NCBI RefSeq assembly: GCF_016907455.1 | Contig: NZ_JAFBCB010000001.1 | Location: forward strand, 1,364,001 to 1,428,000 | DNA: 64,000 nt | Direction: 5' to 3' | Source of the DNA: Brachybacterium muris | GTDB taxonomy: Bacteria; Actinomycetota; Actinomycetes; Actinomycetales; Dermabacteraceae | Part shown: positions 7,905 through 16,567 of the stretch, piece after piece | Layout of the letters: each line of letters starts with the position of its first letter | Numbering within the stretch: position 1 is the stretch's first letter | Notes under the pieces: generated by a model | What the model was told of the DNA's origin: nothing | What the model saw: only the letters and a program-made list of their open reading frames with translations | Database searches by the model: none | Made by a program: the position numbers and the translations under genes

Positions 7905-9272
7905 GTGGCGAAGATCTCCGCCCTGTCCGGTTTCCCCGAGTGGCTCCCCGCCGAGCGCCTCGTCGAACAGCACGTCATCGACGTGTTCCGCGAGGTCGCC
8001 GAGCTGCACGGGTTCTCCGGGATCGAGACGCGCGCTGTCGAACCGCTCGAGCAGCTGCTGCGCAAGGGTGAGATCGACAAGGAGGTGTACGTGCTGCGTC
8101 GCCTGCACGCGGAGGAGGACGGCCGCGCCCCTGGCGACGACTCCGGGGCCGACCCCTCCCGCACCCTGGGTCTGCACTTCGACCTCACGGTGCCGCTGGC
8201 CCGCTACGTCCTGGAACACCAGAACGACCTGTCCTTCCCGCTGCGCCGCTACCAGGTGCAGAAGGTGTGGCGCGGTGAGCGCCCCCAGGACGGCCGCTTC
8301 CGCGAGTTCTACCAGGCCGATCTCGACGTGATCGGGCAGGACACCCTCCCCGGCCACATCGAGGCCGAGGTCGCGGTGGTGATGGCGGAGATCCTGCGTC
8401 GTCTCCCACTGCCCGCGGTCACCATCCACGCCAACACCCGCAAGCTCTCCGAGGGCTTCTTCCGCTCCCTGGGCCTGGAAGACCGCACGGCGGTGCTGCG
8501 CGCCCTGGACAAGCTGCCCAAGATCGGCGAGGCGGCGGTGCGGGCACTGCTGGTCGAGGACGCCGGCGCCTCCCCGGAGCAGGCCGATGCCTGCCTCGCC
8601 TTCGCGTCGATCCGCACCCGCGACGGCTCCTTCGCCGACCGGGTCCGGGAACTGGGCGGCACAGGGGAGATGGTGGAGGAAGGCATTGCCGAGCTCACCG
8701 CCGTGGTCGAGCGCGTCGAGGCAGCAGTGCCGGGCGTGATCCTGGCGGACCTCTCGATCGCCCGCGGCCTGGACTACTACACCGGCACCGTGTTCGAGAG
8801 CTTCGTGGAGGGACACGAGGGACTGGGCTCGATCTGCTCGGGCGGCCGCTACGACTCCCTGGCCACCGACAACCGCCACACCTACCCCGGGGTGGGGCTG
8901 TCGATCGGACTGTCCCGGCTGGTGGCAAGGATGCTGTCCGCGCAGATGGCCCGCCCCAGCCGCCCGGTCCCCACCTGCGTGCTGGTCTCCGTGGCCGACG
9001 AGGAATCCCGGGCGCAGAGCGACGCGGTCGCCCGGGCGCTGCGGTCCCGAGGCATCCCCTGCGAGGTGGCACCCACCGCAGCGAAGCTCGGCAAGCAGAT
9101 CCGCTACGCGGACCGCCGCGGCATCCCCTACGTGTGGTTCCCCGCGGCCGATGGCAGCGATGAGGTCAAGGACATCCGCAGCGGTGAGCAGCAGGCCGTG
9201 GATCCCGGCACCTGGGAGCCCCCCGCCGCGGACCGGACCGTGCAGATCCTCGCCGGTGACGTCACGGAGTGA
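7905..9272 (+). CDS. hisS: Histidine--tRNA ligase
   Basis: This 455-residue class II aminoacyl-tRNA synthetase charges tRNA-His in the cytoplasm. Visible landmarks are DLTVPLARY (93-101), motif 2 RFREFYQAD (131-139), the histidine-specific GLDYYTG (288-294), SGGRYD (312-317) and a motif 3 region GVGLSIGLSRL, followed by the C-terminal anticodon-binding domain. I chose the GTG at 7905 because AAGGAAG precedes it at the right distance; an in-frame ATG at 7860 would overlap the likely -10 box CATAAT (7856-7861). It is divergent from the DUF349 gene. Length and motifs are normal for the family. Confidence 0.96.
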   Translation: MAKISALSGFPEWLPAERLVEQHVIDVFREVAELHGFSGIETRAVEPLEQLLRKGEIDKEVYVLRRLHAEEDGRAPGDDSGADPSRTLGLHFDLTVPLARYVLEHQNDLSFPLRRYQVQKVWRGERPQDGRFREFYQADLDVIGQDTLPGHIEAEVAVVMAEILRRLPLPAVTIHANTRKLSEGFFRSLGLEDRTAVLRALDKLPKIGEAAVRALLVEDAGASPEQADACLAFASIRTRDGSFADRVRELGGTGEMVEEGIAELTAVVERVEAAVPGVILADLSIARGLDYYTGTVFESFVEGHEGLGSICSGGRYDSLATDNRHTYPGVGLSIGLSRLVARMLSAQMARPSRPVPTCVLVSVADEESRAQSDAVARALRSRGIPCEVAPTAAKLGKQIRYADRRGIPYVWFPAADGSDEVKDIRSGEQQAVDPGTWEPPAADRTVQILAGDVTE

Positions 9273-9349
9273 TCGCCTTTGGCGTGACCACCTCTGGCGT
9301 GTCCACCTCGCCCCGATCGTGTGAAGTGGCTCACGCCGGCGCGGGGGCT

Positions 9350-9375
9350 GGAATCCTTCGGGCCTGACGCACGTT
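9350..9375 (+). promoter_or_regulatory. SigR/SigH-type (disulfide-stress ECF sigma) promoter of trxA
   Basis: GGAAT at 9350-9354 is followed after exactly 18 bases by GTT at 9373-9375, the consensus of promoters read by the redox-controlled SigR (Streptomyces) and SigH (mycobacteria) sigma factors. The trxA ATG at 9385 falls where transcription should start, and there is no Shine-Dalgarno sequence, so the message is probably leaderless. Thioredoxin genes are classic members of that regulon. The sigma factor itself is not in the window. Confidence 0.7.
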
Positions 9376-9384
9376 CCACCTCGC

Positions 9385-9756
9385 ATGAGCACAGTCACCC
9401 TGACCGCTGAGAACCACGACGAGACCGTCGAGGACGGCATCGTCCTGATCGACTTCTGGGCAGGCTGGTGCGTGCCGTGCCAGCGCTTCGCTCCCATCTT
9501 CGAGAAGGCCGCGGAGGAGCACCCCGACGTCACCTTCGCGAAGGTCGACACCGAGGACCAGCAGCAGCTGGCCATGCGCTACGGCGTCACCTCCATCCCC
9601 ACCCTCGTGGCCTACCGCGAGGGCATCCCGGTCTTCTCCCAGGCCGGCGCCCTGCCGCAGTCGGCCCTGGAGGAGCTCATCGGCCAGGTGAAGAACCTGG
9701 ACATGGACGAGGTCCGCAAGGCCTACGCCGACGCACAGGCACAGCAGCAGAACTGA
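9385..9756 (+). CDS. trxA: Thioredoxin
   Basis: This 123-residue cytoplasmic protein reduces disulfide bonds in target proteins. The active site is WCVPC (residues 28-32), with Val in place of the usual Gly between the cysteines. The cis-proline follows Ile in TSIPTLVAY (Pro72), and the strand FAKVDTED is typical. About 15 Gln-rich residues at the C terminus extend beyond the fold. No ribosome binding site is visible before the ATG. The upstream SigR/SigH-type promoter predicts induction by disulfide stress and a leaderless transcript. It ends before a strong bidirectional terminator shared with the convergent RNA helicase gene. Confidence 0.94.
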   Translation: MSTVTLTAENHDETVEDGIVLIDFWAGWCVPCQRFAPIFEKAAEEHPDVTFAKVDTEDQQQLAMRYGVTSIPTLVAYREGIPVFSQAGALPQSALEELIGQVKNLDMDEVRKAYADAQAQQQN

Positions 9757-9800
9757 TCCCGCAGCGGCGTCGACCACGACGCCGCAGCACCCAGGACCAC

Positions 9801-9835
9801 GCGAGGCCCGCATCCGGATCGGATGCGGGCCTCGC
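9801..9835. terminator. Bidirectional terminator hairpin between trxA and the RNA helicase gene
   Basis: A perfect 15-bp GC-rich stem (9801-9815 with 9821-9835) surrounds a 5-base loop GGATC between two convergent genes. There is no T-run, as is common in high-GC actinobacteria. Confidence 0.85.
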
Positions 9836-9851
9836 GCTCGGTCAGGGAGGA

Positions 9852-11813
9852 TCAGCCGTCATGGTCCTCATGGCGCCGGTTGGAGCCGGCGCGCCGCTTG
9901 GAGTCGAACCGTGAGCCACCGCCCTCGCGGCGCCACGGCTTCGCACCGTCCCGCTTGAAGCCATGGTCGCCGTCGCGCTTGAAGCCACGGTCGTTGTCGC
10001 GGCGGAAGGGACGCTCACCGTCACGACGGAAGGGCCGATCCCCGGAGGGGCGACGGGGCCCGGTGTCCTCGGCGATGCGCAGCTCACGGCCGCCCACGCG
10101 GGCGGAACCGATCGCGGAGAGCTGCTCGCCGTTGAGCCCGCCACGGATCTCCACCAGCGAGAAGTTCCCGAAGATCGAGATCTTGCCGACGTCCTTGCCG
10201 TTGACGTTGCCCTCACCGGTGATCGCACCGACGATGCCCGGCGGGCGAGCACCGTGGGTGTGGCCCACGCCGATCCGGTATGCGGTGTACCCGGCCTCGG
10301 TGCGGGGCGCGGGGCGGGACTCGCCGTCGCGGTGACGGTCGCGCCCGCGGCGGTCACCGCGGTCGTTGTCGCGACCGGTCAGCGTGGCACCGGTGAACTC
10401 CTCCTCCTCGGTGACCGTGCCGGGGCCGTCGTCGCCCACGCCCATGGCGGCCAGCGCCACGGCCAGGTCCGTCGGCTCCATCTCCTTCTCGGCCAGGAAC
10501 TCCGCGATCAGCTCGCGGTACAGGTCCAGTCGTCCGCGCTCCAGGCGCTCCGGCGCCTTGCCCAGGAGGCTGCGCAGACGGTGCTTGGAGACATCACGCG
10601 GGGAGGGGACGTGTGCTTCCTCGAGGGTCTGACGGGTGGCCTTCTCGATCGCACGCAGGTTGCGTCGCTCATGGGTTCCGATGAAGGTGATCGCCTGGCC
10701 GGTACGACCGGCGCGGCCGGTGCGGCCGATGCGGTGCACGTACGCCTCGGGCTCACGGGGCACATCGAAGTTGACCACCAGGCCGATCTTGTCCACGTCG
10801 AGACCGCGAGCGGCGACGTCGGTGGCGACCAGCACCTTCAGGGAGCCGTCGCGGAGACGCTCCACGATCTTCTCGCGCTCCTTCTGGGGCACGTCACCGC
10901 TGATGGAGGAGGCGACCAGGCCGCGGGCCACCAGCTCGGAGCCCACCTCCTCGGCGGCGGCGCGGGTGCGCACGAAAACGATCGCGGCCTCCGCGTCGGT
11001 GGTGGCCAGCACGCGGGCCAGGGCACCGGTGCGGTGACGGAAGGGCACCACGGCGTAGCTCTGGTGCACGCTCTTGACGGTGGAGGACTGCGGGGACACG
11101 CTCACGCGCACCGGGTCGTCCATGTGCTCGGAGGCCACCCGCTGGATGGCCGGCGGCATGGTGGCGGAGAACAGTGCCACCTGCCGGGTGGCGGGGGAGT
11201 GGGAGAGGATCTCCTCCACGTCCTCCGCGAAGCCCATGCGCAGCATCTCGTCGGCCTCGTCGAGCACCGCGAAGCGCACGCCGTCCAGCCGCAGGGTGTT
11301 GCGACGCATGTGATCCATCACGCGGCCGGGGGTCCCCACGACCACCTGCACACCGCGGCGCAGGGCCTTCTCCTGCGGGCCATAGGGGGAGCCGCCGTAC
11401 ACCGCCACCACGTCCAGGCCGTCGATGGCGGTGGCGAAGGAGGTGATCGCGTCGGCCACCTGCATCGCCAGCTCACGGGTGGGGGTCAGCACGATCGCCT
11501 GGACCGACTTCTGCGCCGGGTCCATGGCCGAGAGCAGGGGGAGCCCGAAGGCGGCCGTCTTGCCGGTGCCGGTCTGCGCCACACCGATCACATCGCGGCC
11601 GCTGAGCAGGGCCGGGATGGTCTGCACCTGGATCGGGGAGGGGCGCTCGAAGCCGAGGTCGGCCACCGCGCGGCGCAGGGGGGCCGAGAGCCCGAGGTCG
11701 TCGAAGCTCGTCTCGGCGGGGGCGCTATCGGCCGGGGCGGCCTCGACGGTCGCATCATCGGCGGGTGCGGATGCGCCGTCGGTCGGCTCGTGGGCAGGGG
11801 CAACGTCGGTCAT
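9852..11813 (-). CDS. DEAD-box ATP-dependent RNA helicase, CsdA/DeaD type
   Basis: This 653-residue helicase remodels RNA, typically in ribosome assembly and cold adaptation. Motifs appear in order: the Q motif ending PSPIQ (58-62), AQTGTGKT (79-86), PTREL (111-115), TPGR (161-164), DEAD (185-188), SAT (216-218), then ARGLD and HRIGRTGR in the second RecA domain. A DbpA/CsdA-like RNA-binding domain follows around residues 505-575 (GVGHTHGARPPGIVGAI). The C terminus is a basic tail with repeated RPFRRD/GFKRD units. The ATG at 11813 has AGGA upstream. A -10 like TAGACT (11924-11919) implies a leader of about 100 bases, as often seen for cold-regulated helicases. Confidence 0.93.
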   Translation of the reverse strand: MTDVAPAHEPTDGASAPADDATVEAAPADSAPAETSFDDLGLSAPLRRAVADLGFERPSPIQVQTIPALLSGRDVIGVAQTGTGKTAAFGLPLLSAMDPAQKSVQAIVLTPTRELAMQVADAITSFATAIDGLDVVAVYGGSPYGPQEKALRRGVQVVVGTPGRVMDHMRRNTLRLDGVRFAVLDEADEMLRMGFAEDVEEILSHSPATRQVALFSATMPPAIQRVASEHMDDPVRVSVSPQSSTVKSVHQSYAVVPFRHRTGALARVLATTDAEAAIVFVRTRAAAEEVGSELVARGLVASSISGDVPQKEREKIVERLRDGSLKVLVATDVAARGLDVDKIGLVVNFDVPREPEAYVHRIGRTGRAGRTGQAITFIGTHERRNLRAIEKATRQTLEEAHVPSPRDVSKHRLRSLLGKAPERLERGRLDLYRELIAEFLAEKEMEPTDLAVALAAMGVGDDGPGTVTEEEEFTGATLTGRDNDRGDRRGRDRHRDGESRPAPRTEAGYTAYRIGVGHTHGARPPGIVGAITGEGNVNGKDVGKISIFGNFSLVEIRGGLNGEQLSAIGSARVGGRELRIAEDTGPRRPSGDRPFRRDGERPFRRDNDRGFKRDGDHGFKRDGAKPWRREGGGSRFDSKRRAGSNRRHEDHDG

Positions 11814-11918
11814 GAAGTCCTTCAGCGGTGGGGGTGGAGCCTTGCGAGTCGCGTAGGGCGGTGCCCGTGATGCGACGGGCGGGATGGACCCGCAGTTCCG
11901 CAGGTCGGACGAGGTGAC

Positions 11919-11924
11919 AGTCTA
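11919..11924 (-). promoter_or_regulatory. Probable -10 box of the RNA helicase gene
   Basis: TAGACT on the minus strand, fitting the actinobacterial TANNNT consensus, predicts a 5' leader of roughly 100 bases before the ATG at 11813. The -35 region is not clear. Confidence 0.4.
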
Positions 11925-11982
11925 CGGGCGGGGGAGTGCTGCCGATAGTGGCGCGCCCGGCGAGATCGCTCACCCTGCGCGG

Positions 11983-11988
11983 TACGCT
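11983..11988 (+). promoter_or_regulatory. Probable -10 box of aspS
   Basis: TACGCT, about 113 bases before the aspS GTG, suggests a leader of a little over 100 bases. I found no T-box signature in that leader. The 288-bp intergenic region (11814-12101) contains no open gene, only these divergent promoters. Confidence 0.45.
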
Positions 11989-12101
11989 GGGCCCGGCGGC
12001 CCGTGCCGCCACGCGGATCTGCCTGGTCCTCCCGCGAATCCCGTCGGGACCGCCCAGGACAGTCGGGTCCGTGCCCGCCCCCTAGTGATGAAGGACATCC
12101 C

Positions 12102-13940
12102 GTGCTGCGCACCCACCACGCCGGCGAGCTCCGCCCGGAGCACATCGGACAGCAAGTCACCCTCACCGGTTGGATCGGCCGTCGCCGTGATCACGGCGGC
12201 GTGACGTTCCTGGACCTGCGCGACGCCTCGGGCGTGGCACAGGTGGTGGTGCGCGAGGACGAGGCGATGCACCTGCGCAACGAGTACGTGTTGAAGGTGA
12301 CCGGCACCGTCGACCGCCGCCCTGAGGGCAACGAGAACCCGCAGCTGGCCACCGGCGACATCGAGGTCACCGCGAGCGAGGTGGAGGTGCTGAACGCCGC
12401 CGCCCCGCTGCCGTTCCAGCTGGACGAGCACACGGAGGTCGGTGAGGAGACCCGCCTGCGCTACCGCTACCTGGACATGCGCCGGCAGGGACCCGCCAAG
12501 ATCCTCCGCCTGCGCTCGGACGCCAACCGCGCCGCCCGCGAGACCCTCCTGGACGACGGCTTCGTGGAGGTGGAGACCCCCACCCTGACCCGCTCCACCC
12601 CTGAGGGAGCCCGCGACTTCCTAGTGCCCGCTCGCCTGGCCCCCGGCTCCTGGTACGCCCTGCCCCAGTCCCCTCAGCTGTTCAAGCAGTTGCTGATGGT
12701 GGGCGGGGTGGAGAAGTACTTCCAGCTGGCCCGCTGCTACCGCGACGAGGACTTCCGCGCCGACCGTCAGCCCGAGTTCACCCAGCTCGACATCGAGATG
12801 AGCTTCGTGGACCAGGAGGACGTCATCACGATGGCCGAGGACGTCGTGAAGAACGTGTGGGCGCTGGCCGGCCACGAGATCTCCACCCCGATCCCGCGGA
12901 TCACCTACGCCGAGGCCATGCGCCGCTACGGCTCCGACAAGCCGGACCTGCGCTTCGACCTCGAGATCACCGAGATGACGGAGTACTTCCAGGACACCCC
13001 GTTCCGGGTGTTCCAGTCGCCGTTCGTGGGTGCCATCGTGATGGCCGGCGGCGCCTCCCAGCCCCGTCGCCAGCTCGACGCCTGGCAGGAATGGGCCAAG
13101 CAGCGCGGTGCCAAGGGCCTCGCCTATGTGCTGATCCAGGAGGACGGCACGCTCGGCGGCCCCGTCGCCAAGAACCTCTCCGAGCAGGAGAAGGAGGGCC
13201 TGGCCGCGAAGGTGGGCGCGAAGCCCGGCGACTGCGTGTTCTTCGCCGCCGGTGAGGCCAAGCCCTCCCGCGCACTACTGGGAGCTGCCCGCAACGAGAT
13301 CGCCGAGCGGCTGGGCCTGATCGACCACGACGCCTTCGCCTTCGTGTGGGTGGTCGATGCCCCCATGTTCGAACCGGCCGGTGACGCCGTCGCCGCCGGT
13401 GACGTGGCGGTGGGCTCCGGTGCCTGGACCGCGGTGCATCACGCCTTCACCGCCCCCAAGCCCGAGTACCTGGACACCTTCGACACCGATCCCGGCAGCG
13501 CCCTGACCGATGCCTACGACATCGTCTGCAACGGCAACGAGATCGGCGGCGGCTCTATCCGTATCCACCGTCGCGACGTGCAGGAGCGCGTGTTCGCGGT
13601 GATGGGGCTCAGCCCCGAGGAGTCCCAGGAGAAGTTCGGCTTCCTGCTGGACGCCTTCGCCTTCGGCGCCCCTCCCCACGGCGGCATCGCCTTCGGCTGG
13701 GACCGGGTGGTGGCACTGCTGGCAGGGGTGGAGTCCATCCGAGAGGTGATCGCCTACCCCAAGTCCGGCGGTGGCTTCGACCCGCTCACCCAGGCGCCCG
13801 CCCCGATCACGCCCCAGCAGCGCAAGGAGGCCGGTATCGACGCCAAGCCCGCCCCGGCCAAGAAGCAGGACAAGGACGGCGAGGACCCCGAGCAGCACGA
13901 CGCCGCGCAGCCCGGTGCCGGCAAGAGCGCATCGGCCTGA
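12102..13940 (+). CDS. aspS: Aspartate--tRNA(Asp/Asn) ligase
   Basis: This 612-residue class II synthetase is of the bacterial AspRS type. It has an N-terminal OB fold for the anticodon ([15 protein letters not shown], residues 19-33), then motif 2 [14 protein letters not shown], the bacterial GAD insertion in the middle, and motif 3 with AFGWDRV near the end. The last 30 or so residues are a Lys/Pro/Ala-rich tail beyond the fold. The GTG at 12102 was chosen over the longer upstream frame because AAGGA lies six bases before it and the protein then begins with the usual LRTHHAGEL. Whether it also charges tRNA-Asn, as in many actinobacteria, cannot be told from this window. Confidence 0.95.
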   Translation: MLRTHHAGELRPEHIGQQVTLTGWIGRRRDHGGVTFLDLRDASGVAQVVVREDEAMHLRNEYVLKVTGTVDRRPEGNENPQLATGDIEVTASEVEVLNAAAPLPFQLDEHTEVGEETRLRYRYLDMRRQGPAKILRLRSDANRAARETLLDDGFVEVETPTLTRSTPEGARDFLVPARLAPGSWYALPQSPQLFKQLLMVGGVEKYFQLARCYRDEDFRADRQPEFTQLDIEMSFVDQEDVITMAEDVVKNVWALAGHEISTPIPRITYAEAMRRYGSDKPDLRFDLEITEMTEYFQDTPFRVFQSPFVGAIVMAGGASQPRRQLDAWQEWAKQRGAKGLAYVLIQEDGTLGGPVAKNLSEQEKEGLAAKVGAKPGDCVFFAAGEAKPSRALLGAARNEIAERLGLIDHDAFAFVWVVDAPMFEPAGDAVAAGDVAVGSGAWTAVHHAFTAPKPEYLDTFDTDPGSALTDAYDIVCNGNEIGGGSIRIHRRDVQERVFAVMGLSPEESQEKFGFLLDAFAFGAPPHGGIAFGWDRVVALLAGVESIREVIAYPKSGGGFDPLTQAPAPITPQQRKEAGIDAKPAPAKKQDKDGEDPEQHDAAQPGAGKSASA

Positions 13941-13981
13941 TGCGCCGGTGACCTGACCGGTCCCTCGGCACGTCCGAGGAC

Positions 13982-14017
13982 GACGAAGCCCGCCCGGTTC
14001 GCCGGGCGGGCTTCGTC
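13982..14017. terminator. Terminator hairpin between aspS and the DUF3043 gene
   Basis: A perfect 16-bp stem (13982-13997 with 14002-14017) closes on a TTCG tetraloop between convergent genes. It is a very stable, probably bidirectional terminator. Confidence 0.9.
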
Positions 14018-14062
14018 ACGTCTCGATGGCCGTCGTCACTGCTTGGTGGCCGTCGTGGCAGG

Positions 14063-14659
14063 TCAGCGGCGCGGTGCCTCGCCGTGCTTGATCATCGGCC
14101 GCGGCAGGCGCCAGCGGCGGATCTGGATCGAGCGCATGATGCCGTAGCCCACCAGGCCGCGCTCCACCTCGCCGAACTCCTCGGTGATCTCCTTGCGCAG
14201 GCGCTTGCGCAGGAACACCGAGTCCACCACACACGCCAGGATGCCGCCCCACAGCACGATGATCATGCCGGTGCTCATCACCATGTACATCTCCGGCGCG
14301 AACAGCGGCACCACCAGCGCCACCAGCATGAACACCAGGGCAATGGGGAAGAACAGCTCCGCCAGGTTCCGGCGGGAGTCCACCACGTCGCGAACCAGGC
14401 GACGCTCCGGCCCGCGGTGCTGGACCGGCATGTTCTTCTCGTCGCCGGTCATCAGCGCCTGCTGCGCGTTCATCCGCTCGCGCTGGGAGCGTTCGCGGTC
14501 CCGGCGGCGGGCCTCCTTGCGGTCGGTCACCACCAGCGGCCGACGGCGGGCCGCCTCGGCCTCCTTGCGGCTGCGGGTGGGGCGGCCCTTGGAGCCGGGC
14601 CTGGTGGCCCGCGGCTCCGGCTCGGGCTGGGCGGGGGGCTGGGACTTGCGGAAGATCAC
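14063..14659 (-). CDS. DUF3043 family membrane protein
   Basis: The protein has 198 residues. The first 95 are strongly basic and charged (RKEAEAARRRPLV, RKEARRRDRERSQRERMNAQQALMTGDEKNMP), followed by two transmembrane helices around residues 103-123 and 126-146, then a basic cytoplasmic C terminus. This layout and the GDEKNMP and RDVVDSRRN segments match DUF3043, an actinobacterial family of unknown function. The GTG at 14659 is preceded at six bases by TAGACT (14671-14666), so the mRNA is probably leaderless. It is divergent from the M20 peptidase gene, with only 55 bases between the two starts. Confidence 0.85.
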   Translation of the reverse strand: MIFRKSQPPAQPEPEPRATRPGSKGRPTRSRKEAEAARRRPLVVTDRKEARRRDRERSQRERMNAQQALMTGDEKNMPVQHRGPERRLVRDVVDSRRNLAELFFPIALVFMLVALVVPLFAPEMYMVMSTGMIIVLWGGILACVVDSVFLRKRLRKEITEEFGEVERGLVGYGIMRSIQIRRWRLPRPMIKHGEAPRR

Positions 14660-14665
14660 CGGGGC

Positions 14666-14707
14666 AGTCTAGGCGAGGACTGCTGGGATGCGCCCGGACG
14701 GTACGGT
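14666..14707. promoter_or_regulatory. Back-to-back -10 boxes of the DUF3043 and M20 peptidase genes
   Basis: TAGACT on the minus strand (14671-14666) lies six bases before the GTG at 14659. TACGGT on the plus strand (14702-14707) lies seven bases before the ATG at 14715. Both spacings place the transcription start at the first codon, and neither gene has a Shine-Dalgarno sequence. Confidence 0.55.
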
Positions 14708-14714
14708 GGCAGGC

Positions 14715-16154
14715 ATGAGCGGAGTCGACGATCACACCACATCCACCAGTCCTGCCCCTGCCGCGAGCGGTCCCGCCCCCTGGGGGGAGCACGCCGATCC
14801 CGAGGCGTTGCAGGCGCGGCTCGACGAGCTGCTACCCCAGGCGATCGCCGATCTCGAGGATCTGGTGCGGATCCCGTCGATCGCCTTCCCCGGGTACGAC
14901 CGTGAGCCCGTGCGGCGCAGTGCCGAGGCAGTGGCAGGTCTCCTGCGCGAGGCCGGCATGCCGGAGGTCACGATCGAGTCGGTGGGCGAGGGCGCCCCGG
15001 CGGTCATCGCCCGCAGGCCCGCCCGCGAGGGCATGCCCACCGTGATGCTGTACGCCCACCATGACGTCCAGCCCACCGGTGACGTCGATTCCTGGACCAG
15101 CGCCCCCTTCGAGCCCACCCGGCGCGGGGAGCGGATGTTCGGTCGCGGCGCCGCCGACGACAAGGCCGGGGTGATGGCCCACGTGACCGCCCTGCGACTG
15201 GTGGGGGAGCAGCTCGCAGAGCAGGGGATCGGGGTGACCGTGTTCGTCGAGGGCGAGGAGGAGTGCGGCTCGCCCACCTTCCGCCCCTTCATCGAGGCCT
15301 TCCGCGACCGCCTGGCCGCCGACCTCATCATCGTCGCCGACTCCGCCAACTGGGACGTGGGCACACCCGCCCTCACCACCAGCCTGCGGGGAGTGGTGGA
15401 CCTGACCGTCGAGGTGCGGGTGCTGGAGCACGCCGTCCACTCCGGACTGTTCGGTGGCCCCGTGCTGGACGCACTGACTCAGCTCTCGCGCCTGATTGCC
15501 ACGCTCCACGACAGCAACGGCGAGGTGGCGGTGCCCGGACTGGTGCGCGCAGAGGACCCTGCCGTCGAGATGCCCGAGGAGGACTACCGCCGCGACGCCG
15601 GTGTCCCCGAGGGCCTCGAGCTCTCCGGTACCGGCGGTATCGCCGCCCGCCTGTGGACCCGGCCTGCACTGTCCGTGATCGGCATCGACGCCCCCGCCGT
15701 GCAGCAGGCGTCCAACACCCTGATCCCCGCGGCCCGCGCCAAGCTCTCCCTGCGCATCCCCCCGGGCCAGGAGCCCGCCGCCGCGATGGACGCGCTGGTG
15801 TCCCACCTGGAGCAGAACACCCCGCCCACCGCGCAGGTCACCATCCGTCGCGGGGAGGAGGGCAAGCCCTACCAGGCCCATCAGGACACGCCCGCGACGA
15901 GCCTGGCCCGCGCGGCCCTGGGGGCCGCCTGGGGCAACGAGGCGGTGGACACCGGGCTCGGTGGCTCCATCCCCTTCATCGCCGACCTGCTCGAGGTGTT
16001 CCCCGAGGCCGAGGTGCTGGTGACCGGGGTGGAGGACCCCCAGTCCCGCGCCCACGGCATCGACGAGTCCCTGCACCTGGGCGAGTTCGCGAAGGTGTGC
16101 CTGGCCGAGGCGCTGCTGCTGAGCGGCGCCGGATCCCTGGGCAGGCGCGCATGA
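14715..16154 (+). CDS. M20 family dipeptidase/metallopeptidase
   Basis: This 479-residue zinc-dependent hydrolase is of the PepV/CNDP dipeptidase type. Metal-binding segments are HHDVQP (115-120), GRGAADDKAG (143-152) and the catalytic EGEEE (179-183). A dimerisation domain follows, then the C-terminal half of the catalytic domain with a final metal-ligand region around DESLHLGEF. The substrate is probably short peptides but cannot be fixed from sequence. The ATG at 14715 was preferred to 14688 because TACGGT ends seven bases before it, implying a leaderless message. Its stop overlaps the next gene (ATGA at 16151-16154). Confidence 0.88.
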   Translation: MSGVDDHTTSTSPAPAASGPAPWGEHADPEALQARLDELLPQAIADLEDLVRIPSIAFPGYDREPVRRSAEAVAGLLREAGMPEVTIESVGEGAPAVIARRPAREGMPTVMLYAHHDVQPTGDVDSWTSAPFEPTRRGERMFGRGAADDKAGVMAHVTALRLVGEQLAEQGIGVTVFVEGEEECGSPTFRPFIEAFRDRLAADLIIVADSANWDVGTPALTTSLRGVVDLTVEVRVLEHAVHSGLFGGPVLDALTQLSRLIATLHDSNGEVAVPGLVRAEDPAVEMPEEDYRRDAGVPEGLELSGTGGIAARLWTRPALSVIGIDAPAVQQASNTLIPAARAKLSLRIPPGQEPAAAMDALVSHLEQNTPPTAQVTIRRGEEGKPYQAHQDTPATSLARAALGAAWGNEAVDTGLGGSIPFIADLLEVFPEAEVLVTGVEDPQSRAHGIDESLHLGEFAKVCLAEALLLSGAGSLGRRA

Positions 16155-16450
16155 GCAGGCCCGATCAGCGCGCCGGGCGCACCCACGGCGACGACCGCAG
16201 CAGCGGGAGCAGCAGTCCCACGGTGTCGGTGCTCACCGTCCCGGCCCTGTTCGGCGGTCTGGTGCTCGGTTTCATGGTCGGGTACTGGCTGGTGTGGTGG
16301 GGTGCCCTGGTGGTGGTCGTCGTGGCGATGGCCGCCTTCGGCGCAGTGGTCGCCGGGCGTGAGCGCGACGCCGCGACAGCGCTGATCCTGGGCACCGTGC
16401 TCGGCTACGGGGGAGTGCTCCTGCTGGCGGCCTTCCGCGGGGCGCTCTGA
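16151..16450 (+). CDS. Small hypothetical membrane protein
   Basis: This 99-residue protein has a polar N terminus of about 27 residues followed by three closely spaced hydrophobic segments (around 29-45, 46-66 and 75-95). It is unrecognised. The ATG overlaps the TGA of the M20 peptidase gene, so the two are translationally coupled. Coding bias is like that of its neighbours. Confidence 0.75.
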   Translation: MSRPDQRAGRTHGDDRSSGSSSPTVSVLTVPALFGGLVLGFMVGYWLVWWGALVVVVVAMAAFGAVVAGRERDAATALILGTVLGYGGVLLLAAFRGAL

Positions 16451-16459
16451 CCCCCGCGG
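16435..16459 (+). terminator. Possible terminator overlapping the small membrane protein stop codon
   Basis: CCGCGGGG (16435-16442) pairs with CCCCGCGG (16452-16459); the 9-base loop contains the TGA stop. It is a weak candidate. Confidence 0.35.
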
Positions 16460-16567
16460 GATCCGCTGACCCCCACGGCCGGGGTGAGCCTCATCGCCCT
16501 TGCCCATCGGCCGCGCGACCGTCGCGCGGCGTACGCTTGACCCACGTCTGTATCGAGGAGGACCTCC

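Noticed and set aside
5949-9272. A 1107-codon plus-strand frame upstream of hisS
   Set aside because: The part before 7860 is antisense to DUF349 and low in complexity. The hisS family fold starts at 7905.
6081-9575. A 1164-codon open frame on the minus strand extending far past the DUF349 start
   Set aside because: Everything beyond 7700 is antisense to hisS and trxA. The GTG at 7700 has a good ribosome binding site. Long antisense frames are normal at this GC content.
11814-12101. A T-box or other riboswitch before aspS
   Set aside because: I found no conserved T-box core (GGTGGNACCGCG) or antiterminator pairing, only short GC-rich inverted repeats expected by chance.
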